Assembly (NCBI RefSeq): GCF_047511655.1
Contig: NC_133394.1
Span: forward strand, 63,671,937 to 63,735,936
Reading direction: 5' to 3'
Length of the DNA stretch: 64,000 bases
Origin: Castor canadensis
Taxonomy: Eukaryota > Chordata > Mammalia > Rodentia > Castoridae
Positions 10,274-23,640 of this stretch are shown here, in pieces. The notes beneath the pieces are model-generated. The model saw only the letters and a program-made list of their open reading frames with translations. It was not told the DNA's origin and ran no database searches. Numbering within the stretch: the stretch's first letter is position 1; every line of letters starts with the position of its first letter. The position numbers and the translations under genes are program-made.

Positions 10274-13200
10274 ATGGCAGGAATCACCACATACCTATCA
10301 GTACTAACTCTTAATGTTAATGGACTTAATTCACCCATCAAAAGACACCGTTTGACAAAATGGATTAAAAAAGAAGATCCAACAATTTGTTGCTTACAGG
10401 AGACTCATCTCACCGACAGAAATAAGCATATGCTTAGGATGAAAGGCTGGAAGAAGATTTACCAAGCCAATGGCCCCCGAAAACAAGCAGGAGTAGCAAT
10501 ACTTATCTCTGACAAAGTAGACTTCAAAGCTACATTGATCAAACGTGATAAAGAAGGACATTCCATACTAATAAAAGGGGAAATAGACAAAAAGGAAATA
10601 ATAATCATCAATCTGTACGCACCCAATGTGAACGCACCCAATGTCAACGCACCCAATTTCATCAAACATACCCTGAAAGACCGAAAAGCATATATAAACG
10701 CCAACACAGTGGTTGTGGGAGACTTTAACACTCCATTATCATCAATAGATAGGTCATCCAAACAAAAACTCAATAAAGAAATCCAAGATCTAAAATATGC
10801 AATAGATCAAGTGGACCTAGTAGATGTCTACAGAACATTTCATCCAACCTCTACACAATATACATTCTTCTCAGCAGCCCATGGAACCTTCTCCAAAATA
10901 GATCATATCCTAGGGCACAAAGCAAGCCTCAGCAAATATAAGAAAATAGAAATAATACCATGCATGCTATCCGATCACAATGCAGTAAAAGTAGAACTCA
11001 ACAGCAAAAGTAAAGACAAAAAACATGCAAACAGCTGGAAACTAAAAAACTCATTACTTAATGAAGAATGGAGCATAGATGAAATAAAAGAGGAACTTAA
11101 AAAGTTCCTGGAACACAATGAAAATGAAAACACAACCTACCGGAACCTATGGGACACAGCTAAGGCAGTCCTGAGAGGAAAGTTTATAGCCATGAGTGCA
11201 TATATTAAAAAGATTGAAAGATCCCAAATCAATGACCTAATGATACATCTCAAACTCCTAGAAAAACAAGAAGAAGCAAATCCTAAAACAAATAGAAGGA
11301 GAGAAATAATAAAAATAAGAGCTGAAATCAATGAAATAGAAACCAAAAAAACCATACAAAGAATTAATGAAACAAAAAGTTGGTTTGTTGAAAAAATAAA
11401 CAAGATCGTAGACCCCTGGCAAACCTGACTAAAATGAGGAGAGAAAAAACCCAAATTAGTAGAATTAGGAATGCAAAAGCGGAGAAAACAACAAACACCA
11501 TGGAAGTCAAGGAAATCATCAGAGACTACTTTGAGAACCTGTATTCAAATAAATTTGAAAATCTAAAAGAAATGGACAGATTTCTAGATACATATGATCA
11601 TCCAAAACTGAACCAAGAGGAAATTAATCACCTGAATAGACCTATAACACAAAATGAAATTGAAGCAGCAATCAAGAGTCTTCCCAAAAAGAAAAGTCCA
11701 GGACCTGATGGATTCTCTGCTGAATTCTATCAGACCTTTAAAGAAGAACTGATACCAACCCTCCTTAAACTGTTCCATGAAATAGAAAGGGAAGGAAAAC
11801 TGCCAAACACATTTTATGAAGCCAGTATTACACTTATCCCAAAACTAGGCAAAGATACCTCCAAAAAGGAAAACTATAGGCCAATCTCCTTAATGAACAT
11901 TGATGCAAAAATCCTCAATAAAATAATGGCAAACCGAATTCAGCAACACATCAAAAAGATTATTCACCATGACCAAGTAGGCTTCATCCCAGGTATGCAG
12001 GGGTGGTTCAACATGTGAAAATCAATAAATGTAATAAACCACATTAACAGAAGCAAAGACAAAAACCACTTGATCATCTCAACAGATGCAGAAAAAGCCT
12101 TTGATAAGATCCAACATTATTTCATGATAAAAGCTCTAAGAAAACTAGGAATAGAAGGAAAGTTCCTCAACATTATAAAAGCTATATATGACAAACCTAC
12201 AGCCAGCATTATACTTAATAGAGTAAAACTGAAACCATTCCCTCTAAAATCACGAACCAGACAAGGATGCCCACTATCTCCACTCCTAGTCAACATAGTA
12301 CTGGAATTCCTAGCCAGAGCAATTAGGCAAGAAGAAGGAATAAAAGGAATACAAATAGGTAAAGAAACTGTCAAAATATCCCTATTTGCAGACGACATGA
12401 TCCTATACCTTCAAGACCCAAAAAACTCTACTCAGAAGCTTCTAGACATCATCAATAGCTATAGCAAAGTAGCAGGATATAAAATCAACATAGAAAAATC
12501 ATTAGCATTTCTATACACTAACAATGAGCAAACTGAAAAAGAATGTATGAAAACAATTCCATTTACAATAGCCTCAAAAAAAATCAAATACCTACGTGTA
12601 AACCTAACAAAAGATGTGAAAGACCTCTACAAGGAAAACTATAAACTTCTGAAGAAAGAGATTGAGGAAGACTATAGAAAGTGGAGAGATCTCCCATGCT
12701 CATGGATTGGTAGAATCAACATAGTAAAAATGTCGATACTCCCCAAAGTAATCTACATATTTAATGCAATTCCCATCAAAATTCCAATGACATTCATTAA
12801 AGAGATTGAAAAATCTACTGTGAAATTTATATGGAAACACAAGAGGCCACGAATAGCCAAGGCAATACTCAGTCAAAAGAACAATGCAGGAGTTATCACA
12901 ATACCTGACTTCAAACTATATTATAAAGCAATAACAATAAAAACAGCATGGTACTGGCACAAAAACAGACATGAAGACCAGTGGAACAGAATAGAGGACC
13001 CAGATATGAACCCACACAACTATAACCAACTTGTCTTTGACAAAGGAGCTAAAAATATATGATAGAGAAATAGCAGCCTCTTCAACAAAAACTGCTGGGA
13101 AAACTGGTTAGCAGTCTCAAAAAACTGAAACTAGATCCATGTATATCACCCTATACCAAGATTAACTCAAAATGGATCAAGGATCTTAATATCAGACCCC

Positions 13201-14111
13201 AAACTCTAAAGTTGATACAGGAAAGAGTAGGAAATACTCTGGAGTTAGTAGGTATAGGTAAGAACTTTCTCAATGAAACCCCAGCAGCACAGCAACTAAG
13301 AGATAGCATAGATAAATGGGACCTCATAAAGTTAAAACCTTTTTTCATCAAAAGAAATGGTCTCTAAACTGAAGAGAACACCCACAGAGTGGGAGAAAAT
13401 ATTGGCCAACTATACATCAGTCAAAGGACTGATAACCAGAATATACAGGGAACTTAAAAAACTAAATTCTCCCAAAACTAATGAACCAATAAAGAAATGG
13501 GCAGGTGAACTAAACAGAACTTTCTCAAAAGAAGAAATTCAAATGGCCAGAAAACACATGAAAAAATGCTCACCATCTCTAGCAATAAAGGAAATGCAAA
13601 TTAAAACCACACTAAGATTCTACCTCACCCCTGTTAGAATAGCCATCATCAGCAACACCAACAACAACAGGTGTTGGCGAGGATGCGGGGAAAAAGGAAC
13701 CCTCTTACACTGTTGGTGGGAATGTAGACTAGTACAACCACTCTGGAAAAAAATTTGGAGGCTACTTAAAAAGCTAGAGATTGATCTACCATTTGATCCA
13801 GCAATACCATTCTTGGGGATATACCCAAAAGACTGTGACTCAGGTTACTCCAGAGGCACCTGCCCACCCATGTTTATTGCGGCACTATTCACAATAGCCA
13901 AGTTATGGAAACAGCCAAGATGCCCCACCACTGACAAATGGATCAAGAAAATGTGGTATCTATACACAATGGAATTTTATGCAGCCATGAGAAGAACGAA
14001 ATGTTATCATTCGCTGGTAAATGGATGGAATTGGAGAACATCATTCTGAGTGAGGTTAGCCTGGCCCAAAAGACCAAAACTCGTATGTTCTCCCTCATAT
14101 GTGGACATTAG
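10274..14111 (+). pseudogene. L1 ORF2 (endonuclease/reverse transcriptase), recently disabled
   Basis: ATG at 10274 ([18 protein letters not shown]). The endonuclease domain spans about residues 1-240, with [36 protein letters not shown] and LSDHNAVK. The reverse transcriptase spans about 11690-12500, with [11 protein letters not shown] and [11 protein letters not shown]-terminal Cys-rich segment ([18 protein letters not shown]) lies at about 13675-13730. Lesions seen: a 1-base deletion near 11408; TGA for Arg at 12016-12018 (GWFNM then stop); TGA-TAG and further stops from 13060 to about 13350; a 1-base indel near 13996. Read through these, the frame ends at TAG 14109-14111. The endonuclease region has an extra in-frame 12-bp repeat at about 10616-10655. 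Confidence 0.92.
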
Positions 14112-14605
14112 ATCAAGGGCAAACACAACAATGGGATTGGACTTTGAGCACATGATAAAAGCGAGAGCATACAAGGGAGGGCCGAGGATAGGTAAGATAC
14201 CTAAAAACTTAGCTAGCATTTGTTGCCCTTAACACAGAGAAACTAAAGCAGATACCTTAAAGCAACTGAGGCCAATAGGAAAAGGAGACCAGGAACTAGA
14301 AAAAAGGTGAGATCAAAAAGAATTAACCTAGAAGGTAACACACATACACAGGAAATCAATGTGATGCCCTGTATAGCTATCCTTATCTCAACCAGCAAAA
14401 ACCCTTGTTCCTTCCTATTATTGCTTGTACTCTCTCCACAACAAAATTAGAAAGAAGGGCAAAATAGTTTCTGCTGGGTATTGAGGGGGTGGGAGGGAGA
14501 GGGAGGGGGCAGAGTGGGTGGTAAGGGAGGGCGTGTGAGCAGGGGGGAGAAATGACCCAAGCCTTGTATGCACATATGAATAATAAAATAAATAAATAAA
14601 AAAAA

Positions 14606-15056
14606 GAAAAAGCTGCAGAACTGAGTACTGCCAGAAGATGAGCTACTAGATACGTAACAACTTACAACTTTGCAACATTGCCTCCTGTCCCACACAGGTC
14701 TTCCAAGTATAAAACTACAGTATATGATGATTGTGTTACTGCATCTACCAACTCTCATACAAAATGTCTCTTGTGGCTCAACCTAATCTGGAACTATTCA
14801 GGGAAGGAAAGGGAAATGTGCTAGTTTAGCTAAGTAAAAGTAGAAATCAACCACAATATGCTAATTATATGGGATATTACAATGAGTCAATGGTATGGAG
14901 AAGAAGTAAGAAAGGAAATAAGAAGTGTTGGGGGAGGGGTACGAGTTATAATTTTAAAAAGGATGCTCAGGTTTAAAAGTTTTTAAAAAGTCTCATTAAG
15001 AAGGTGACATTAGGTCAAAGACTTGAAGAAAGTGAGGGAGCAAAAACATGCAGATA
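14606..15056. other. Short unique interval between L1s
   Basis: No gene and no repeat recognised. The 5' flank begins AGCTGCAGAACTGAGTACTG, directly after the L1 A-tail. Confidence 0.5.
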
Positions 15057-16860
15057 TCTGTCTGCATGCAGAAAACTGAAACTAGATCCATGTCTTTCAC
15101 CTTGTACAAATATCAACTCAAAAGTGGATTAAGGACCTTAATACAACAGCTGAAACTTTGAAACTAGTGCAGAAAAGACTAGGTGATACACTGGAACACA
15201 TAGGCATAGGCAATAACTTCCTAAATATTATTCCAATGACTCAGCAACTAAGAGAAAGGGTTGACAAATGGGACTACACGAAACTAAAATGCTTCAGCAC
15301 AACAAAAGAAATGTTCTCCAGAATGAAGAGGTAGCCTACAGAATGGGAGAAAATCTTTGCCAGCTATACATCTGACAAGAGATTAGTAACTAGAATATAC
15401 AGGGCGCTCAAAAAACTAAACTCTCCCAAAATCAATGACCCAATGAAGAAATGGGCAAATGAACTGAAAAGAGCTTTTTCACAGGAAGAAGTCCCCCTGA
15501 CCAAAAAAATATGAAGAAATGCTTAATATCCCTGACCATAATGGAAATGCAAATCAAAACCACATTAAGATTCACCTCACTCCTGTTAGAATGGAAGACA
15601 ACAACAAAACCTCGAGGATGTGGGGAAAAAGGAACCTTCATTCACAGTTGGTGGGAATGTTAATTAGTACAACCACTATGGAAAGCAGTATGGGGCCTCC
15701 TCAGAAAACTAAAAATAAACTACCATATGATCCAGCAATTCACCTCCTAGGGCTATACTGGAAGTAATGTAAGTCAGATACCATAAAGGTACCTGCACAC
15801 CCATATTTATTGCAGCATTATTCACAATAGCCAAGCTGTGAAAACAGCCAAGATGCCCCGTAACTGATAAATGGATTAAGAAAATAGGGTATTTAGTTAC
15901 AATGGAATTTTATTCGGTCATAGAGAAGAATGAAATTTTGCTATTCGCAGGTAAGTGGAACTGAGAATATCATCCTTGGTGAAGTTAGCCAGGTTTAGAC
16001 AGCCAAAGGCTGCATATTTTCTCTCATATGTGGAATATAGGCACAATACAAATATAAGTGATATTAAATATACATAGAAATACAGAGCACATATCCAAAA
16101 GTGGGACTGGTAGAGAGAACAAGGGAGGAGGAAAAGAGGGAAAGAAGAATAGCTAATAATAATGAAATACATCACATCTGTGTAGGAACAAGACACAAGG
16201 AAACACAAAGAAAACTGCTAAAACAACTCATGATAGAGGAAAAAAGGTGAGGAAGTGCAGTGGAGGAGGGTTACATTGACTTAAGCACAATGCATGTATG
16301 GGTATAATACCAGGCCAAAAATCCCACTGACCAATGAACCTCAACAATGAAAGATAACAATGATAAACAGATGCTAAGGGGAGGTCACTACCAAGAGAGG
16401 GAGGGAAAAAGAAGGAAGTAAAGAAGGTGAATATGGTTGATGTACTTTCTATACAAGAATGAATATAGACTTTTAAAGCCTGTTGAAATCACCATAAGAA
16501 GAGGACTAAGGTAGAAAGGAGAAAAATGGAGGGGATGAACCAATTTGGAATACAATATGTATATATGTGGAAATGTCATAATGAAACTCTCCCTACAGAT
16601 ACCTTAAAAATGCCTTCTTTTTCCCAAAACGGGGTATTAATAGGAAGATAAACCAGGTCCTGTCTAGGGATTGGTATCAGTGAGAGGGGGAAGATACAAG
16701 GAAACAATGTAAGAGGGTGAATATGGTGGAAATATTATGTACTCATCTATGAAAATGGAAAAATGAGATCTGTTGAAACTACTCTAAGAATGAGGAAAGG
16801 AGAATGATGGAGTGAAATTAGCTAAGATATTGTCAGCACATATTCTAAGCACCTAGTAGT
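15057..16860 (+). mobile_element. L1 3' fragment (ORF2 C-terminus plus long 3'UTR)
   Basis: Starts inside ORF2 near GCAGAAAACTGAAACTAGATCCATG. It passes the Cys-rich and IHLLG-type region (15640-15760) and the terminal ORF2 region (15900-16030), then enters a purine-rich 3'UTR. It is more diverged than the full-length copy, with many stops. Two similar blocks, around 16410-16560 and 16710-16850, look like a degenerate duplication within the 3'UTR. Confidence 0.85.
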
Positions 16861-16879
16861 TCCTTAGTGGGACCATGCT

Positions 16880-17320
16880 TGGTATGGTAGGCTAAAAATT
16901 CCCAATGATCCTCACCTCTTGTTACTCCCTTGTGTAACTCTCAAGTGGCATAGGGACAAAATGTTACCTTTGAGATTAGTCTAAAAGACCGTCTTGTGCT
17001 TTTGCATCTTTTGAATTGCTTATTTTGATGAAACAAGCTGTTATATTGGAAAGGCCCATGTGTCAAGGAACAGAGGGTGACCTCTGGCCAACATTCAGCA
17101 AGGAATTGCAGCTGTCAGATCAGTAGCCCATGAGGAACTGAATCCTGTCAACAACCACATAAACAAAATTGGAAACTGATCCTTAACTATTTCAGACTTG
17201 AGATGACTGCAGCACCAACCGTTGACTACAGTTGGTTGTACCTGTGAGGTACAGCCATACTTTAATTACTGACCTACAGAAAGTGTGATTGTAGATTACA
17301 TAATCTTACAGAAAACCCTA
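16880..17320 (+). mobile_element. MLT1-like LTR (ERVL-MaLR)
   Basis: Contains the MLT1 word order: GTTACCTTTGAGATTAGTC, then GGCCAACATTCAGCAAGGAA, CAACCACATAAACAAAATTGGAA, CAGACTTGAGATGACTGCAGC and ACCTACAGAAAGTGTG near the 3' end. Diverged; subfamily not assigned. Confidence 0.65.
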
Positions 17321-17329
17321 AAGATTCCA

Positions 17330-18440
17330 CAAAAATTCTATGAGAACTGATAATTGAATTCTATAAAGTTGTAGGATTGAAAATCAGAAAAAAGAATTAG
17401 TACTTTCTAAATGCCAGTGGTTAATGATCTGAAAACAAATTAAGACAACTGTTGCATTTACAATAACTATGAAAAAACCCCTAGAAATAAATTTAACCAA
17501 GGAGCTGAAGATCTCTATAGTGAAAAATTTAAATACTGATGAAAAAAATTGAAGAGAAAACACACACTGAAATATAGCCCATTTCATGGATTGGAAGAAT
17601 AAATATTGTTAAAATGTCCATATAACCCAAAGTGATATACAGATTCTCTGAAATGACTATCAAAATATCCAATGACATTCTTCATAGAGTTGGAGAAAAT
17701 ATTTCTAAAATTCATATGGATCAAACAGCCAAAGCAATTCTGAGCAAGAAGGCCAAAACTGGGGTCATCACAGTACCTGATTTCAAATTATGCTTCAAAA
17801 CTATAGTAACCAAAATAGCATGGTACTGGGATAAAAAGACACATAGGCCAATGGAAAAGAATAGAGAATCCAAAACTAAATCCATGTATTTACAACCAAC
17901 CGATTTTTGACAAAGGCACCAAGAACATACATAGGAAAAATGACAGTCTCTTCAATAAGTAGTACTGGAAAAACTGGAGATCCATATGCAGAAAAATGAA
18001 ATTAGACCCTATCTTTCACCATGTAAAAACAAACTGGAAGTGGGTTAAAGATTTACATTTTAAGTGAAATAAGCCAGGTAGAGGAAGACATTTGGTAAAG
18101 AGTAGAATTGTGGTTACCAGAGGCTGAGAAGAGTAGGGGAAAATGGGGTATAGGAAAAGGTTGGTTCATGGGTACAGAATTGCAGTTAAATAGGAGTAAG
18201 TTCTAGTGTTTTACAGCATGGTGGGGTATTATAAGTAATAGTAATTTGCTGTGTATTTTGGAATAGCAAGAAGAAAGAATTTTTAATTTTTCCAACACAA
18301 AGAAATGATTGAGGTGATAGATATGCTGATTACTGATTTGATCATCAAACAGTACATGGATTGAAAGATCACGTGGTACCCCATAAGTTGTATAATTATT
18401 TTGTATCAGTTAAAATAAATGAAGTAGTAAAAACCAAACA
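17330..18440 (+). mobile_element. Older L1 fragment: ORF2 piece joined to 3'UTR
   Basis: Holds an ORF2 segment (AAGCAATTCTGAGCAAGAAGG, GATTTCAAATTATGCTTCAAA). From about 18080 follows a typical L1MA/L1MB-type 3'UTR: GTGGTTACCAGAGGCTGAGAA, CAACACAAAGAAATGATTGAG, then ATCAGTTAAAATAAATGAAG. An internal deletion joins the two parts. Confidence 0.8.
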
Positions 18441-19368
18441 ACAAAAAGCAAAGTGTGTAAGAGAATAGATACTGTTCTAAGCCATTAAATTTTGGAATGA
18501 TTTGTTATTTAACAACATATAATTCATAAATAGACATGCGCTAGGAAAAAAATGGGACCAGTTTGGATAGAGTATGATAGGCAAGTAGAAGCAAGATTAG
18601 AAAAGTAATGACAGGTTCCTTATAGCCTGACCAGTCATTATACAATTTTTTTTGAATAAGTTGATAGTCATTGGAGAGTTTTGGGTAGAGGAGTGACATG
18701 ATCTAACTTAGGTTTTTGCATATTCTCTCTCAAAGCTGTGTTTAGGAAAGACCTTAGGGTTGGGGCATGGATACCAGTTAGGGTAGTATTATAATAATAA
18801 AGGTGAGAGAATGGTATTGACTTACTACTAGTAGTACACAAATAAGTGATTCAGTTCTGGATATACTTTTATAGTATAGCTAGCAGCATTTGCTGACAGA
18901 TTGTGTGTAGGATATAAGAGAAAAGAATATATGATATTAAAATGACTCTAAAGATTTTGGGTGGTAATTTGCTGATGTGGGGACTACAGGAAGAGCAGAT
19001 TTGGAGGAAGGAGTACTCAGCAGTTCTGTACAGGTTCTGCTTGAAGTGCCTTTTAGACATCCATGTGGAATCGTTGAATAGAGAGTTCAATATGAGAGTA
19101 TGAATTCCAGGGAGGGGTCTGGGCTGAAGAAACAAATATGGAAGCTGTCAAACTATAGAGATATGAAGCCATGAGACTGGATGCTAATACAAAGGGTGTA
19201 AGTATAAATAGCAGATTGGACGGAAAACTGAGCCTTGGGCATGTCAACATTAATAGGAAAAATAGCAGAGACCTGAAAAGTCTCTTCCTCTTTGAGTGAG
19301 GAAGGAGAAAAGGCAGTAGAGTGGTATTTTGAAATTCAAAAATTTTTTTAATAAGAGGAAGTATTCAA
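18441..19368. other. Intergenic DNA, nothing recognised
   Basis: AT-rich, with short chance open frames on the minus strand (19053-19250 and 18869-19135) and no family resemblance seen. Confidence 0.45.
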
Positions 19369-19499
19369 GAGGTGTGTGGTGACTCATGCCTATAATCCCA
19401 AGTTCTTGGGAGGCAGAGGCAGGAGAATCATGAAATCATGAGTTCAAGGCCAGCCTGGGCTGTATGACATGATCCTGTCTCAAAAAGCCAAAAAAAAAG
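19369..19499 (+). mobile_element. B1-like (7SL-derived) SINE monomer
   Basis: GGTGACTCATGCCTATAATC, GGGAGGCAGAGGCAGGAGAA, GTTCAAGGCCAGCCTGGGCT and an A-rich tail: a 7SL-type monomer in plus orientation with A/B-box-like segments. Confidence 0.85.
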
Positions 19500-21849
19500 G
19501 AATCAGCTATTCATGGTATAAGTAAAATGGCTATTGAGAAGTGTCTTGGATTTAGCAATACAGAGGTAATTTGAGACCTTGTTAATAACAGTTACAGGAA
19601 AAATGGGAGAAGAATTAGAAACTCAAACTAGGACAAATCTTTTGAGACATTAAACTACACAGTAGAAGAGAAATAGAGCAATATCTGTAAAGCATCAAGA
19701 GATCAAGAGTGGGTTCTTTTTTAAGTCTGAGAGACCTTAAAGCTTTCTGATGGGGAAGATCCAGCAAAAATGGAAAACTTGATGTTGCAAGAAAGATTTG
19801 GTGAATTGCTTGGGAAAGGATAACATCTAGTGCACGAAGGTAGAAGTTAGCCTAAGATCATTGTTTAGGTAGTTCATCTGTAGAACTGTATACAGGTATA
19901 GATGTTGGTAGGTGAGTTAATATGGTGGTGCAAACTTTTGAATGTTCCTTTCTACCAATTTAATGCTTTTTATTTTTCAGTGTAATAGAAAGCAAAGCCA
20001 TCTACTAAGAGAGAGTGTTGGAAATTTGAGAAGAGAGCAAAAGGTATAATTAGGAGATAGTGTCAATAGATGTGAAAATGTAACAGGATTCTTGGGTTAC
20101 ATTAGGAGTTCATTTAAGTTCCAGTAGTAAATTTAAATTCAAATATTTAGCATGATTGTATTTTCTACATATCAAGTTCAGCTGCATAGGTGCAAATGTG
20201 GAGCTGACAGAGTTGAAATTAACTAAGGTTGGAATTTGCCAAGAGAGTAAGCAGAGTGAGATGATGAAAAAGAAAGGGAATGCAAGGGGATGGTTTATAC
20301 TGATCTGCCATGGAATTTAAGTTTGACAAGAAAGATAATAATACATGTAAGGAATGAGGGACATTGAAATGCGATAAATACAATCAGTGAATTTTGAGGT
20401 GATAGTGTGTCAAAAGAATTTTGGACTGGGGTTCTCAAGTAAATGTTTGATATCATGAAACCTCTATCATGTACATATTTGTTGAGATGTTAAGGAAATA
20501 ACATGCAGGATCTTCTACAGTATACCTTGAAAAACTGGAATTGGTTAGGTGCTCTGTAATCTCAAACTGACCTCCACTTTAACAGTGAATGCTAACTTGC
20601 TTGTAGAAATTTGCATGTCAGTGAGGTGAGATTCTGCACTCATATTTGGCTAAATATTTAACATCTTACAAGCTTGAGTTTTTTTCTCTGCCATTTCCAG
20701 ATGATTTGTGATGCTATATTTACCAATGAAGCTTTTTTGTGCTTACATGCATTTATGCAAAAGATGATTATTATTTATGTAACATTTAATATGGCATATT
20801 AAAATGGAAAATCTTACTACCATGGGAGTATTTGTAATCTAATATTTGTAAAATATTTACTGCTTTTAAAGCAGATATATTAAAATAATTTGGAAGTGTA
20901 ATGATCACTTGTTAAAATTCTCATTTTTCTTTTTCTTTTTTTACTGTTTTTTTCCTCATCATATGCATTGTATTTACCCTAATAATACCTTTGACCTATT
21001 ATCCATAAGGATTATAGATATCTGTTAACAGTGAGAAGACAAGCTTAGTTTATGTAAAACTTGATGTAATGTAACAAAATTACATGAAACATCAATTTTA
21101 TGAGGCCACTAGATGGCTCTGTTGTCCTGTTATTTAAGTATATGTTTAACCACCTAGGGGTTTTGAATTAAATACAACTACTTATTATTGTGCGTGACTG
21201 TATTGCTGTGTATGTGAATAGTAACATGAAAATGTTGGTGTGCCTAATAGCTCTATCAGCCTATCATATAGACTCCAGTTTTATATAATAAATGTCTACA
21301 AAATTATTTTGTAGATCTTAGATTGCAAATTTTGGAAACCTTAGATTATATAGAAATGAACAACATTCTCCAGATGCGTATTTTAAGAACACAATTGAAA
21401 TTCACCAGATCTTTTTTATATTTGAACTTGATGAATAGGTTTTTGCCATAACAAATTAATACTGTACTTAAAAGTTAAATATTAAGTTAATTTGGAGTAT
21501 ATCAAAATAGACAGTGATACTGTTGGAGAAGTGGAATATTTTTGCCCACAGTAGGATGTGGTCATATTCATCTTACCAATAGTAGTGTTTTTTTGTATGA
21601 TATATGCTGAATTAAATGCTTATTGAGTGAGAAAACTAGGATGATAAAAATGAAAGAGAATTCTGGGAATCACATGTAATATTCAAAAGGAAAATGAATT
21701 GCAGGGTGATATATTTAGCAAAATTGACAAATGCTTTTTTACCTTGCCTACATCTTAGCTCTATCTTTGCCAAAAGTTTTAAACTGAGAGTTTTCCCCAC
21801 CATGGAAATATATTTCCAATTTTATAATAAAATTTTATGAATTCATATT
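19500..21849. other. Intergenic DNA, no gene seen
   Basis: AT-rich unique-looking sequence with no open frame over 60 codons and no repeat that I can name. It may contain old diverged repeats I could not recognise. Confidence 0.45.
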
Positions 21850-22210
21850 TGTAAGGAACTGCCAAATAAAGACCATGCCACATGTGGAAAAGAAAGATTT
21901 ATTGGAACCAGACCACAGGGCTGTCACTCTTGGGTTCAGAGTGAAGCGGCTTGACTAAATTGGTTAGTGGGCTTTATAGGAGGGGCCAAGCCATGGGGGA
22001 GGGAGAGAGAGTCTGGTCTCTGATTATCTGCGATCGCTAGATAGAACAGGTCGACATGCCTGGCTAGTTGAGTAACTGGAAGTTCCTGAGGTGTTTTTCA
22101 AGCAGAGAAACAAACAGGGGAGTTGGGCAAGCAATCATAAATCAGGGGGTCTGGTTTTGGTGCTAGCCTTGGGATCTTCCACCCGCCCCAGGAATGCCAG
22201 GGGCCTAACA
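21850..22210 (-). repeat. 3' LTR of the ERV1 remnant (361 bp)
   Basis: Minus strand runs from TGTTAGGCCC (22210) to TTACA (21850), with the TG...CA ends expected of LTRs. It contains a TATAAA-like CCTATAAAGC at about 21969-21978 and an AATAAA near 21897-21903 (minus), giving a plausible U3-R-U5 layout. The bases just upstream on the minus strand (ACAAAAGGCTAGAA) are a weak polypurine tract. Confidence 0.7.
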
Positions 22211-23229
22211 TTCTAGCCTTTTGTTGGTATTATGGGTGCTGATCGATCTAGCTGCTTGGTGCTGAGTGCTGAGTGGGGGCATTGTTAAGGGGATTTGGCT
22301 GGAATTTGGAAATTTGTGAGGTCCCCAGGAGTGGAGGTTGATAGTTTTTCCCAGGCTTCATCTGCAGACAAGGCCAATTGTTGGTAGGCCAGAGAAAGTT
22401 GTAGTAGCATCTGGTGGGAAAGTCTGTCTGCTGAGTTCCTCTAGGGAATCCTGGAGGCATCTAGGGTTAAAGAGCATTTTCCTGGTTTAAGGGTTTGTAT
22501 TTCCATAGCATCATTTCCATAGCACATGTGCAGCTGTTTTTTTTTTTTTTCTGTAGTAGCCTCTATAATGGATCGTATAACCAAGGGAAGGAAGCAGGGA
22601 AGTAGTATGCATGCTCTCAGAATTAGGCCCACTGCCCCTACCTGTGTTTTAAATTCACCTATGGCAGAAAATTGAGAGCCAGATGAGGACTAAGAGCTTA
22701 TGCAGGAGAGGAAGAGGGAGAGAGTTTGTGGGAGAGGCTTAGCCATGTAGGGCCCAGCAGTACTCATCCTTTGTTGCAGTGGAAGAGTCTGAAGTCAGTG
22801 GGCAATGTTTTATCCTTGAAAGGTGCTGCCACTGGGGAATCCTGTTGAGTTTGACAGTGGTGGGCGTTGTGAGGATGACCAGATGGGGGGTCCGTCTACT
22901 GAAGTCCCAATGGAGAGAGTCAAAGATCCTTTAGGGGAATGAGATCCTCTGGTTTTAATAGAAATTGTTATGGGGCCCTCTGAGGGGTGGGTCTGCATGC
23001 TCTCTGAGAGGTTCCTGGAGGAGGTTAAGATAAAGTAGATAGTCAGCCAGAGAAGCAGAGTCTGTTGGAGGAAAGTTTCCTAAGAGAAATGGGTGGCCAT
23101 ACATTATTTAAGACCCAAATAGGAATATTACATGGAGCATAAAAAGGTGTCTGCTAAAGGCTGCATATCTAGGCATCCAGTTTCTGCAAAATCCTGTAAC
23201 TCCCAAGAAAGCTTTAAGCTGCTTTTATG

Positions 23230-23640
23230 ATATAGGGTAGTGGGAAATGGAGGATTGGGTTGATTCACTCATGACTCAGGGAGTGAGTCTGTCCCTTTAA
23301 GACCACACCTAGGTAGGTGACCTGAAGGAGACATAATTGAGCCTTCTCCTTAAAGACTCTGTATCCCCGGAGGCCAGAAAGTTTTTTAAAAGGACTCTGT
23401 TGCCTTGTAGATGAGGGGCTCTGTGGCTCTGCACTGAAGTATATCATCAACATATTGAAGAAGGGTGGCCTCTGAGTAGTGCCCATCTAATAAGTCTCTG
23501 GTTAGGATCTGTCCAAAGAGATGAAGACTGTCTTTAAACTCTTGTGGCAAAACTGTCCAGATTAGTTGCTGCGAAGGGTTTGTGTAATCTTTAAAGGCAA
23601 ACAGGGTCATACTGTCAGGATGCAGGTTAAATGGAACACT
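23230..23640 (-). pseudogene. Retroviral pol fragment: reverse transcriptase palm
   Basis: Two minus-strand frames, 23610-23386 and 23486-23265, read as gammaretrovirus-type RT. The first has a TVLPQEFKDS region followed by the catalytic LLQYVDD at about 23460-23443. The second has a KAQLCLLQVTYLGVVLKG region downstream of it. A frame change separates them, so the fragment is disabled. Similarity is judged from family knowledge. Confidence 0.82.

Larger units (their letters stand above)
7440..14605 (+). mobile_element. Full-length LINE-1 (about 7.2 kb)
   Basis: All parts are present in order. A GC-rich 5'UTR begins with a YY1-like site. ORF1 spans 9021-10019, followed by a 254-base inter-ORF region, ORF2 at 10274-14111, and a 3'UTR with a G-rich polypurine stretch (about 14485-14550). 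The end is ATGAATAATAAAATAAATAAATAAA plus an A-tail near 14605. Both ORFs carry few lesions, so the copy is inactive but not ancient. The left edge abuts the antisense L1. Bases flanking 7440 and 14605 show no matching target-site duplication. Confidence 0.95.

Noticed and set aside
2895-14605. Twin-priming inversion as the source of the head-to-head L1s
   Set aside because: Twin priming gives one 3' end; here both elements have their own 3'UTR and A-tail.
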